Assembly: GCA_027039485.1 (NCBI GenBank)
Contig: JALWDZ010000013.1
Coordinates: 1 to 38,557, forward strand
Source: Candidatus Shapirobacteria bacterium
GTDB taxonomy: Bacteria > Patescibacteriota > Microgenomatia > UBA12405 > UBA6130
Reading direction: 5' to 3'
DNA length: 38,557 bases
Numbering within the stretch: the first letter of the stretch is position 1; every line of letters starts with the position of its first letter. The notes under the pieces are model-generated. The model did no database searches, was not told where the DNA came from, and saw only the letters and a program-made list of their open reading frames with translations. Positions 28,875 to 35,960 of this stretch are shown here, piece by piece. The translations under genes were made by a program, and so were the position numbers.

Positions 28875-30725
28875 CTAGTTCTTAGTTCCCTTTCTTGGCT
28901 TTGGGCCGACGAGGGCTTCGAATTCCGTCCGGTCGAGAGTTTCCTTTTTCAGCAGCTCCCGAGCCACCCGGTCCAGTTCCCGGCGGTGCTGGCGGAGAAT
29001 GCCTTTGGCCCGGCGATAGCCGCGGTTGATAATTTTTTGCACCTCGCGGTCAATCTTGGCCCGCATTTCCGGAGAAACTTCCTGCGGGGTAACAATCCCC
29101 TGCCCCCACTGGTTCAAATCCACTTGAGGGCCCAAATTCAACGGCCCCAACGGGCTCATCCCATACTCAACCACCATCCGCCGGGCAATTTTGGTCGCCT
29201 CCTGGATGTCGCTGGCCGCCCCGGTGGTCATCTCCTGAAACTGCAGCTCCTCGGCTGCCCGCCCGCCCAACAAGGCAGTAATTTGTTCCTCCAAATAGTT
29301 GCGGGTCAGGTGGGGCCGGTCGCGACTTGGCGGAATCAGAGTAAAGCCCAAAGCCAGACCCCGGGAAACGATGGAAATTTTTTGGACCGGGTCCATCTCC
29401 GGCAAATACCAGTTAACCAAGGCATGGCCACTTTCGTGGTAGGCAGTGATCGCCTTGTCCTGGGGCGAAAACGCCCGCTTCTTGGCCGGGCCAAGCTTCA
29501 CCTTTAAAGCCGCTTCCTCCAGCTCAGCCGGGCCAATTTTCTTCTTCCCCCGCCGGGCCGCCAAAATAGCCGCCTCGTTGAGCATATTTTCCAAATCAGC
29601 CCCGGAAAAGCCGACCGTCCGCTGGGCCAACTGGCGCCAGGAAACTTGGCGGGTGAATGGCTTGCCCCGGGCGTGAATTTGCAAAATTGCCTCCCGCTCC
29701 TCCAAATCAGGCAAGGTCAAAACAATACGCCGGTCAAACCGCCCCGGCCGCAGCAAAGCCGGATCGAGCAAGTCGCCGCGGTTGGTGGCGGCAATGACCA
29801 CCACCCGCTCGTTGGGTTCAAAACCGTCCATCTCGACTAAAATTTGGTTCAAAGTCTGGTCGCGCTCGCCTTGGGCGCCAAAGCCAGCCAAACTCCGGGC
29901 CCGGCCGATGGCGTCAATTTCGTCAATAAAGATAATTGCCGGGGCGGATTTTTTGGCCGTGTTGAACAAGTCACGGACCCGGGAAGCGCCGACGCCAACC
30001 AGCACCTCCATAAACTCCGAGCCGGCCATTGACAAGAAAGGCACCCGGGCCTCGCCAGCTACCGCCCGGGCCAATAGGGTCTTCCCCACCCCGCTAGGCC
30101 CGACTAGCAAAACTCCCTTGGGCGTCCGGGCCCCCAGCTGCTGGTACTTTTTAGGATGGCGGAGGAAGTCAACCACCTCCTGAAGCTCTTTCTTGGCTTC
30201 CTCCAGCCCGGCAACATCTTTGAAAGTAACCGTCTGGCGGCCGCGGACAAAAAATTTAGCCCGCGATTTGGTAAAAGAAAGAATCGAACTTTGGGCCCGG
30301 CCGGCTTGCTTGAAAAGGTAATAAAAAATGGCCACCGTTAGCAAAAGGGGGAAAATGTTGACCGCCAAGTCGCTGATGATTTTCGACCAGTTTTGGTTAT
30401 TGAAAACGATGTCCAGCTGGGCTGGGTTGACATTGGCGTCTTTAAGGGCCTGGATGAACGAGGCGCCCGGTTCGCGGTTGACCAGATAAGCCTGGTGGTT
30501 GTTGAGTTGGACCTGCAAATATTGGTCGTAGACGACGACTTTTTTGACTTCTCCGGTTTGGGCTTGGTGCAAGAATTGGGAAAAGGATTCCTCTTGGGAG
30601 GGCAGCTGCTGTTGGTAATGCCAGGCAAGGCTAAGGAAATAAAAAAGGGCCAAGGCAACCAGGAGCCAAGTTGTCCAGGATCGCCGCCGCTTGCTCCGCC
30701 GCCTCACCTTCGGTAGTTTGAACAT
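28875..30725 (-). CDS. ftsH: ATP-dependent zinc metalloprotease FtsH
   Basis: The 616-residue product has membrane segments at about 18-36 and 122-138 around an extracytoplasmic domain. An AAA+ module follows (Walker A GPSGVGKT 209-216, Walker B IIFIDEID, second-region-of-homology RPGRFDRR). The protease domain has HESGH and a later Asp in GAASDIQEAT. It extracts and degrades membrane and soluble proteins as a hexamer. The pore-loop segment reads VLVGVGASR where the family has MFVGVGASR: the substrate-gripping Phe is Leu242. Walker A also departs from GPPGTGKT. TATACT 5 nt before the ATG gives a leaderless start. Confidence 0.96.
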   Translation of the reverse strand: MFKLPKVRRRSKRRRSWTTWLLVALALFYFLSLAWHYQQQLPSQEESFSQFLHQAQTGEVKKVVVYDQYLQVQLNNHQAYLVNREPGASFIQALKDANVNPAQLDIVFNNQNWSKIISDLAVNIFPLLLTVAIFYYLFKQAGRAQSSILSFTKSRAKFFVRGRQTVTFKDVAGLEEAKKELQEVVDFLRHPKKYQQLGARTPKGVLLVGPSGVGKTLLARAVAGEARVPFLSMAGSEFMEVLVGVGASRVRDLFNTAKKSAPAIIFIDEIDAIGRARSLAGFGAQGERDQTLNQILVEMDGFEPNERVVVIAATNRGDLLDPALLRPGRFDRRIVLTLPDLEEREAILQIHARGKPFTRQVSWRQLAQRTVGFSGADLENMLNEAAILAARRGKKKIGPAELEEAALKVKLGPAKKRAFSPQDKAITAYHESGHALVNWYLPEMDPVQKISIVSRGLALGFTLIPPSRDRPHLTRNYLEEQITALLGGRAAEELQFQEMTTGAASDIQEATKIARRMVVEYGMSPLGPLNLGPQVDLNQWGQGIVTPQEVSPEMRAKIDREVQKIINRGYRRAKGILRQHRRELDRVARELLKKETLDRTEFEALVGPKPRKGTKN

Positions 30726-31232
30726 ACCATAGTATAGCAGATTTGATTGTTGGAGCTTGGAACTTAGAACTCAGAACTCAGAACTTGGAACTTAGGTACA
30801 AAATTGTCGCTAATACCAGAGGTTGCCTACCTGGGCAACCTCTAAGGTTGACAACATAGGCAACCTTTGGTGTTACTCCACGCTATTCTTGTCATCCTGA
30901 GGAGCGGAGCGACGAAGCCCCCCTTCGGTGGAATAAATCCACCTTCGGTAGGGGTAAAGATCTAGCCGAAGGCACATGGAAAAAGGGAACCAGGGCATCA
31001 GGATATCAAGGGAAAGGATATTAGAATATCAGGACATCAGGTTGACTCTCTCTGTTCTTCTAATCTCTGATTCTCTTTTCCTGATTACCTGATTTTTCCT
31101 GATATTTTACATTATTTAATCTTCTTTCCTCTTTACTAAGCTCCAAGTTCCAAGTTCTAAGCTCCAATAACCTAGCTCCTAGTTCCATTTTTCACTTTTC
31201 ACTTTCCCAGCTCCTCGCCCCAAAAGAGCACT
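30726..31232. repeat. Repeat-filled intergenic region with nested hairpins
   Basis: GAACTTAGAACTCAG words come first, then AGAGGTTGCC-TACCT-GGGCAACCTCT and AAGGTTG...CAACCTT hairpins (about 30822-30872). GTCATCCTGAGGAGCGGAGC follows, then CCTTCGGTGGAATAAATCC and a forward composite repeat (30983-31140). CACTTT words end the region. No gene. Confidence 0.7.
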
Positions 31233-31874
31233 TTAGCGGGCAACCCTTTCCCCCGTCTTGGCATTGAAGTAGAGCTTCTTTTCCCGGAAGAAATAGGGGT
31301 CGACAACATAAATGGGGGCATCTTTGAGAATGTCGGTTTGCCAATAAAGGTTGATCCCATAACCGGTGGTTTTGTCCTCCCGCCCTTCTATCTTAATCGC
31401 CTGGCGCACAATTTTGCCCGGGTCAACCAGATCCGACCCAAGCTCTTTAAAGAGATAATCATAATTGGCCGTGTTTAGGCCGGGCTTAAAAATTCTCTCT
31501 TCCCCGCCAACCTGAATTTGCCCCTTGGACCAACGGAAAGCTTTTTTATAGATGTGCTTGTCGTCGCCGGGTTTGGAGTAAATATAGACAAATTCCCAAG
31601 CGGTCCCCCGGCCATTCTTGTCCACATGCCAGCCCAAAACTTTGCCCAAACGGTAGCCTGCCGGCAATTCGGCCGCTGCTTTTTTAGCCACCTGCTTTCT
31701 TGCCGCAGCTAAGGTAATGCCCTTGCCCCGCCGCTGGGTGCTTTTTTCCACCCGGCGAACGACATCAGCCGATTTCCGATGGGCAGAAAAAGAACGGAAA
31801 GCAAAAACAAGGACCAACAAAGCAATGCCGACCCCGCCTACCAGAAAATAATTCACCCGCCCGCTTACTTTCAT
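31233..31874 (-). CDS. Membrane-anchored extracellular protein, unknown
   Basis: The 213-residue protein has one N-terminal membrane segment (YFLVGGVGIALLVLVFAF) and then a basic linker. The soluble domain of about 150 residues is rich in aromatic strands (AWEFVYIYSKPGD, APIYVVDPYFF). The repeated pattern of a strand ending in aromatic residues could be PepSY-like, but I cannot assign it. No confident -10 box was found near the start. Confidence 0.6.
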   Translation of the reverse strand: MKVSGRVNYFLVGGVGIALLVLVFAFRSFSAHRKSADVVRRVEKSTQRRGKGITLAAARKQVAKKAAAELPAGYRLGKVLGWHVDKNGRGTAWEFVYIYSKPGDDKHIYKKAFRWSKGQIQVGGEERIFKPGLNTANYDYLFKELGSDLVDPGKIVRQAIKIEGREDKTTGYGINLYWQTDILKDAPIYVVDPYFFREKKLYFNAKTGERVAR

Positions 31875-31910
31875 TACCCAATATTAAAGTCTCGCCCGCC
31901 CCTTGTCAAG

Positions 31911-31951
31911 CACCTTCCACTTGGGAGGTGGGAATATACCTACACCTCGGG
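31911..31951 (+). repeat. REP-like repeat, short variant
   Basis: CACCTTCCACTTGGGAGGTG then GGAATATACCTACACCTCGGG, in two parts. Same short form as 11265 and 22363. Confidence 0.75.
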
Positions 31952-31965
31952 GGTGTCAACATAAA

Positions 31966-32184
31966 TTATGACTCCCGACTACGGAAATGGCGCCGGTGGC
32001 GAACGTCGTTGGCAATGCTCCGGGAACGATGGCCGCCTTTTTCGCTATAATGCCGATTCTCTCCTTTGCCAAAACGCCCTAGCTCTTCCCAATAATCGCT
32101 ACCGCCCCGCTCTTCCGCTTGAACCAGCTGGCGCCAAGCCGTTTTTTTTGGGCAGCGGAATTTAAGTTTTTCCTCTTGGCCCAT
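31966..32184 (-). CDS. Possible small basic protein
   Basis: A 72-codon ORF, charged throughout (EERGGSDYWEELGRFGKGEN, then many Arg/His), preceded by a promoter inside an inverted repeat. No family recognised. A 65-codon ORF on the opposite strand is its shadow, or the reverse. Confidence 0.35.
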   Translation of the reverse strand: MGQEEKLKFRCPKKTAWRQLVQAEERGGSDYWEELGRFGKGENRHYSEKGGHRSRSIANDVRHRRHFRSRES

Positions 32185-32211
32185 CCCGCTTTTTTAACTG
32201 CCAAATCTAAA

Positions 32212-32251
32212 GGCTAATTAATTATTCCTATAATAACACTATTAATTAGCC
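32212..32251. promoter_or_regulatory. 11-bp inverted repeat around a -10 box (operator-like)
   Basis: GGCTAATTAAT and ATTAATTAGCC are perfect arms separated by 18 bp that contain CTATAATAACA. The symmetry fits a repressor operator for the 32184 ORF. Confidence 0.5.
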
Positions 32252-32370
32252 GCGGCTTTTCGGGATAACAACAAGGCGCTACCAAATGGCAAACAATGGC
32301 AACAACGCCAAAAGATCACCAAAATTAAGACAAAACCAACAATCTCCCAGGCACAAAACTGTCCTAAAAT

Positions 32371-32448
32371 CCCCCCCCTAAAGTAGGGGTAAACCCGAGG
32401 TGTAAAGGGTAAACCACCTCCGAGGTGGAATGCACTTGACACCTCGGG
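32371..32448 (+). repeat. REP-like repeat, full copy upstream of mazG-like gene
   Basis: It has the leading CCCCTA..TAGGGG hairpin, outer arms and the inner palindrome CCACCTCCGAGGTGG. TTGACA is present, but the downstream -10 (TAAAAC, 15 bp) is weak. Confidence 0.9.
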
Positions 32449-32517
32449 AAAATTGATAAAACCATGAGGGTAAATTTTTGTTACAATAGAATTGATTAGC
32501 TATCGATGTTTTAAAAA

Positions 32518-32847
32518 ATGGACTTTGACGAATACCAGAAATTTTCCCGGCAAACGGCAATCTATCCCCACCGCGGCAAAAACTTTATCTATCCTACCCT
32601 CGGTCTAGCCGGGGAGACTGGCGAAGTAGCCGAAAAAATCAAGAAAATTATCCGTGATAAAGGAGGCCATCTTTCTGCCGCCGACAAAATTGCCATCGCC
32701 AAGGAGTTGGGCGATGTTCTTTGGTACCTGGCTAATTTAGCCAGCGAATTGGGGCTTTCTTTAAATGATATTGCCCAAACCAACTTAGAAAAACTCCGCT
32801 CCCGCCAGGCCCGGGGCAAACTCCATGGCTCCGGCGACAACCGCTAA
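32518..32847 (+). CDS. MazG-like NTP pyrophosphohydrolase
   Basis: This 109-residue protein has the all-alpha NTP-PPase pattern: FIYPTLGLAGETGEVAEKIKK (EExxE-like), then KELGDVLWYLANLASELGLS with the ExxD pair. It hydrolyses nucleoside triphosphates to monophosphate and pyrophosphate, often to clear aberrant or alarmone nucleotides. The small size matches single-domain MazG relatives rather than the double-domain E. coli MazG. TACAAT lies about 35 bp upstream. It follows a REP-like repeat that could supply a -35 box. Confidence 0.88.
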   Translation: MDFDEYQKFSRQTAIYPHRGKNFIYPTLGLAGETGEVAEKIKKIIRDKGGHLSAADKIAIAKELGDVLWYLANLASELGLSLNDIAQTNLEKLRSRQARGKLHGSGDNR

Positions 32848-32923
32848 CATCACCATTTTTCCGCCTGGAAGCTAGAATCATGTGCTATAATTAGCATTAT
32901 ATAATTTTTTCGATAACAACAGA

Positions 32924-33340
32924 ATGGCTCGTTGGTCGCCAGAAGCCTTTGAAAAGGCTACTCAAGAAGCTCTTAAAGAACCTCCTTCGCCACGGGAGGC
33001 ATTAGAAATCATATGGGAAGGAAGCAGCAAAGATCTAGTAAGAGTATGCCAAGGAAATAGCGATAAGAGACGACTAGATGAGATTGCAAGAAATTTAAAG
33101 GAAATATATCAAATTTCTCCTTGGGATTGGGGGTTTGAAAAACTCCTTCTAGGGCATTTTGGTGATCATTTAGTGGGATTTCTGAAAGAATTGGACAGTT
33201 TTCTTGTTGAAAAAGCTAGGGGCTACGGATTTAGCCCAGAGTGCGAGGAAGCACTAAAGGAACAATTTTGGAATGAGGTGCCATATAACAAGATGAAAGC
33301 ATTTTTCCTCAGCTGCGCTAAAAAGGAAAAGAAAGGATAA
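32924..33340 (+). CDS. Hypothetical protein, first of a pair
   Basis: I do not recognise this 138-residue soluble, charged protein. TGCTATAAT about 40 bp upstream is its likely promoter. Its TAA stop overlaps the next start by one base (TAATG), so the two are translationally coupled. AT-rich codon use matches the other unknown genes. Confidence 0.6.
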   Translation: MARWSPEAFEKATQEALKEPPSPREALEIIWEGSSKDLVRVCQGNSDKRRLDEIARNLKEIYQISPWDWGFEKLLLGHFGDHLVGFLKELDSFLVEKARGYGFSPECEEALKEQFWNEVPYNKMKAFFLSCAKKEKKG

Positions 33341-33630
33341 TGGCCAAAGAAAAGATGCCCTTTTACAATAAATGCGAAATCGAACACGATTGTTTTGGGG
33401 GCTACATAAGCGAAATCCCCCAATGTAACCAATGTCGGAAAACATTAGGAGAGCAGCTTACTCAAGAATGCCAGTGTCGAGTAGAATTTTTACCGTCACC
33501 AAAAGAGCTGCGGTTTATCAAATTACAACCTGGCGATCCGCCGCGGTTGCAAAAAGTCATCATCAAAAATGGCTTTTATATTTCCGGCCCCTGGCTGCCA
33601 GCGTCCAAGTTTCACAGAACAGAAAAATAA
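33340..33630 (+). CDS. Small Cys-rich protein, second of a pair
   Basis: This 96-residue protein has six cysteines in its first half (CEIEHDCFGG, QCNQCRK, ECQCR), enough for one or two zinc sites. The C-terminal half is basic. No family recognised. Coupled by a TAATG overlap to the upstream gene, it probably works with that protein. Confidence 0.6.
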   Translation: MAKEKMPFYNKCEIEHDCFGGYISEIPQCNQCRKTLGEQLTQECQCRVEFLPSPKELRFIKLQPGDPPRLQKVIIKNGFYISGPWLPASKFHRTEK

Positions 33631-33700
33631 CGGGCAAAACACCTCCGGGGTGCAACACACTCCGCCATCCGCCAGCCGGCGGAGGCGGAACACCTCGAGA
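33631..33700 (+). repeat. REP-like repeat, degenerate 3' half with expanded palindrome
   Basis: AACACCTCCGGGGTGC, then an enlarged TCCGCCATCCGCCAGCCGGC + GGAGGCGGA palindrome, then ACACCTCGAG. GTTCCAAG words follow to about 33760. Confidence 0.75.
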
Positions 33701-33807
33701 GATATCCATATAAGCCCCAAGTTCCGAGCTCCAAGCTCCAAGTTCTAAGTTCCAATAACTTAGTTGCCTCTTTCTCCTCTTCGACCAAAATTTGCTATAC
33801 TCAAAGT

Positions 33808-34197
33808 GTGGAACAAGAACTCAAGCAACTGGGGGCTTTGGCCGTCTATTTAATCGGTTCGCGGGCCCGGGGCCAAGAGCGGGCCGACAGCGATATCGAT
33901 ATTGCCGTAGTAGTTCAGGATCGGCAAAAGGCCGACCTGCGCCAAATTCTGGCCGTCCTAACAGAAAAATTTCCCCCGGAAAAGCTCCACCTTAGCTTGG
34001 TAGATTTAGCCCACACCTCGCCCCTTTTCCTTTACCAAATTGCCAAAGAGGGTCAGCTTCTTTTTACTTCAGACGAAAACTTCCCCTCGCTTTTTGCCGC
34101 CCAGGCTATGCAACGCTATTTTGACGACCAATACCGTCTTGACATTTTTCGCCGCCAGCTTTTGAAACGGATCAGGGAGGGCCGATATGCCTCTTAA
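33808..34197 (+). CDS. mntA: MNT-type nucleotidyltransferase (antitoxin of HEPN/MNT pair)
   Basis: The 129-residue product has the minimal nucleotidyltransferase signature GSRARGQERADSDIDIAVVV (Gly17-Ser18 and the acidic pair Asp29/Asp31). In HEPN/MNT modules the MNT protein adds AMP groups to the HEPN toxin and so inactivates it. The start is a GTG with TATACT 6 nt upstream, so leaderless. The stop overlaps the toxin start by 11 nt. The symbol follows the MntA/HepT naming. Catalytic residues look intact. Confidence 0.88.
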   Translation: MEQELKQLGALAVYLIGSRARGQERADSDIDIAVVVQDRQKADLRQILAVLTEKFPPEKLHLSLVDLAHTSPLFLYQIAKEGQLLFTSDENFPSLFAAQAMQRYFDDQYRLDIFRRQLLKRIREGRYAS

Positions 34198-34615
34198 CCG
34201 CCATTTGCTAATCCAAAAGATTAGCCAACTAGAAGAAATTATCCGCCGGATTGAAAATATGGAATTTAGCCCCCAAGAGTTGGAAAGCACTCCCGATTTA
34301 CAAGACCTGCTTACTTTTCGCCTTATCCAGGGGGTGGAAATCGCCATCGACATGGCCACCCATTTGATCGCCGGCTTAAAGCTAAAAGTGCCCGAAAGCG
34401 CCGCCTCTTCGTTTGATGTTTTAGCGCAAGAAAAAATTATCAACCAAAAGCTAGCTAAGTCGCTTCGCCAGGCGGTGGGCTTTCGCAATTTGGCCGTCCA
34501 CCGCTATGCCGACCTGGACTTCCGCCGCCTTTATCGCAACTATCGCCAAGATCTGGAAAATTTAAAAGAGTTTGTCACCACCCTCAGCCGCTATCTCGAA
34601 GAAAATAAAACCTGA
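34187..34615 (+). CDS. hepT: HEPN toxin (HepT-like)
   Basis: The 142-residue helical protein has the HEPN ribonuclease motif RNLAVHRY (Arg100-x4-His105) after GLKLKVPESAASSFDVLA, as in HepT/DUF86 proteins. The tyrosine in VHRY is the residue that MNT partners modify in studied systems. It overlaps the antitoxin gene by 11 nt. It is predicted to cut RNA when unmodified. All key residues are present, so the pair is probably functional. Confidence 0.88.
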   Translation: MPLNRHLLIQKISQLEEIIRRIENMEFSPQELESTPDLQDLLTFRLIQGVEIAIDMATHLIAGLKLKVPESAASSFDVLAQEKIINQKLAKSLRQAVGFRNLAVHRYADLDFRRLYRNYRQDLENLKEFVTTLSRYLEENKT

Positions 34616-34712
34616 CGCCAAGCAGTAAGAGATAATATAGTTAATAATTTGAGGTCTCTTAAAAACTAAAATTAATTTGATCCAATTGCTATCTTTTGGT
34701 AAAAAGATTTAA

Positions 34713-35645
34713 ATGGACGAAAGCGGCGAAAGTTTTGAACAGTATCATCCCCAAAGCGCCTCTAATCAACCAGCACGCGAAAGCAACTGGCATTCAGAAA
34801 CTGGATTAGGCCCCGAAAAAATAACCGCCAATCTTTATCAACAAATCCAGAAATCTCCGCTTTACTCCGCTCGCCATCTCGCCCAAGCAATAGCTAACGC
34901 CCGAATGCGGATTGCAAAAGAACCCTATTTTATAGCCCCTTCTTACCAAGAACTACCAGGAATAAAATTCAAAATGGTACCCCTAAAGAAAATAATTGGC
35001 AGTGTTTCTCCGTCGTTCAAACACTGGGGTAATGAATACAGCGGAAGACAAGGAAGACACCAAAATATTATTAAATCTCTGGTAGACGCTGCTAGGTCCG
35101 ATAAACAAGAAGTGTTCCGCCAAGCTGTTAATCGTATTTTCGATCTTGACAATCAAGGGAAACATGGGATTCTGCTATCTGAATTAGAAGGTACTGCGGG
35201 ACCCGTTTATTTTGTAGTTGACGGCACTCATCGCACTAGCGCTTTCAAAGCTCTTGGCCTTGAAGCCGTTCCTTGCCAAGTTAAAAAAATACAAATCCGG
35301 GAGGTTTTTTCAACAGAACCTCGAGATCTTAGTTGGTGGGATTTAGCCCAAACAGCCGGCCTACTTAGGGGCAAGATAGAAGTCGGCAACCTCCAGCTTA
35401 GTTCCCGGAAAACATCACCTTTATATTCTATCGCAATAGAAAAAGCTGTGCCTCCCTGGGTCGCTAGTTTCAGCTATGGAACCTTCTTTAGATTCAATCG
35501 TACCTACAACGCGATTTACCCCAACAGTTTCATAAATTTAAAAAGCCTAGCTAATCCGCCCACTATTCTTCCAGAACAAATTTTCTTCGACCGGATCGCT
35601 TTCAATAAGTTTGTTAGTCAACAGTACTCAAAAGCAAGGAAATAA
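34713..35645 (+). CDS. ParB-like (DGxHR) domain protein
   Basis: The 310-residue protein has GPVYFVVDGTHRTSAFKALGL then VPCQVKKIQI, the DGxHRxxA signature of ParB/Srx-fold domains that bind or hydrolyse nucleotides. The upstream segment LPGIKFKMVPLKKI may be the first ParB strand pair. The N-terminal 75 residues are Gln/Ser-rich and probably disordered. No ParB helix-turn-helix is seen, so chromosome partitioning is unlikely. It follows the HEPN/MNT pair by 97 bp with its own upstream A/T-rich region, so a shared role is only possible. Confidence 0.7.
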   Translation: MDESGESFEQYHPQSASNQPARESNWHSETGLGPEKITANLYQQIQKSPLYSARHLAQAIANARMRIAKEPYFIAPSYQELPGIKFKMVPLKKIIGSVSPSFKHWGNEYSGRQGRHQNIIKSLVDAARSDKQEVFRQAVNRIFDLDNQGKHGILLSELEGTAGPVYFVVDGTHRTSAFKALGLEAVPCQVKKIQIREVFSTEPRDLSWWDLAQTAGLLRGKIEVGNLQLSSRKTSPLYSIAIEKAVPPWVASFSYGTFFRFNRTYNAIYPNSFINLKSLANPPTILPEQIFFDRIAFNKFVSQQYSKARK

Positions 35646-35691
35646 AACACCTAAAAAACGCTACCGCCCAGGCACAAAAATTGCCAAAAAT

Positions 35692-35746
35692 CCCGAGGTG
35701 TAAAGGGTAAACCACCTCCGAGGTGGAATACACTTGACACCTCGGG
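35692..35746 (+). repeat. REP-like repeat, promoter subtype
   Basis: Full copy with CCACCTCCGAGGTGG inner palindrome. TTGACA is followed after 16 bp by TATAAG, making a good promoter that points toward the 3' end of argS (antisense). Confidence 0.9.
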
Positions 35747-35960
35747 AAATATCTATATAAGCTCCAAGCTCTGAGTTCCAAGCTCCGAGTTCTAATGGCC
35801 TAGTTCCTCCAACCTAGCTCCTAGTTCTATTTTTTAACTTTCCACTTAAACTTCTTTTCCACTTTCCACTTAAACTTTTCACTTTTTCAGTTCCAAGTTC
35901 CAAGCTCTGAGCTCTAAGTTCTAAATTCCTAGTTCCTAGCTCCTAGATCCTAGTTCCAAT
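35747..35960. repeat. Intergenic word repeats
   Basis: AAGCTCTGAGTTCCAAGC words, CACTTTCCACTTAAAC words and TCCTAGTTCCTAGCTCC words. No gene. Confidence 0.7.
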
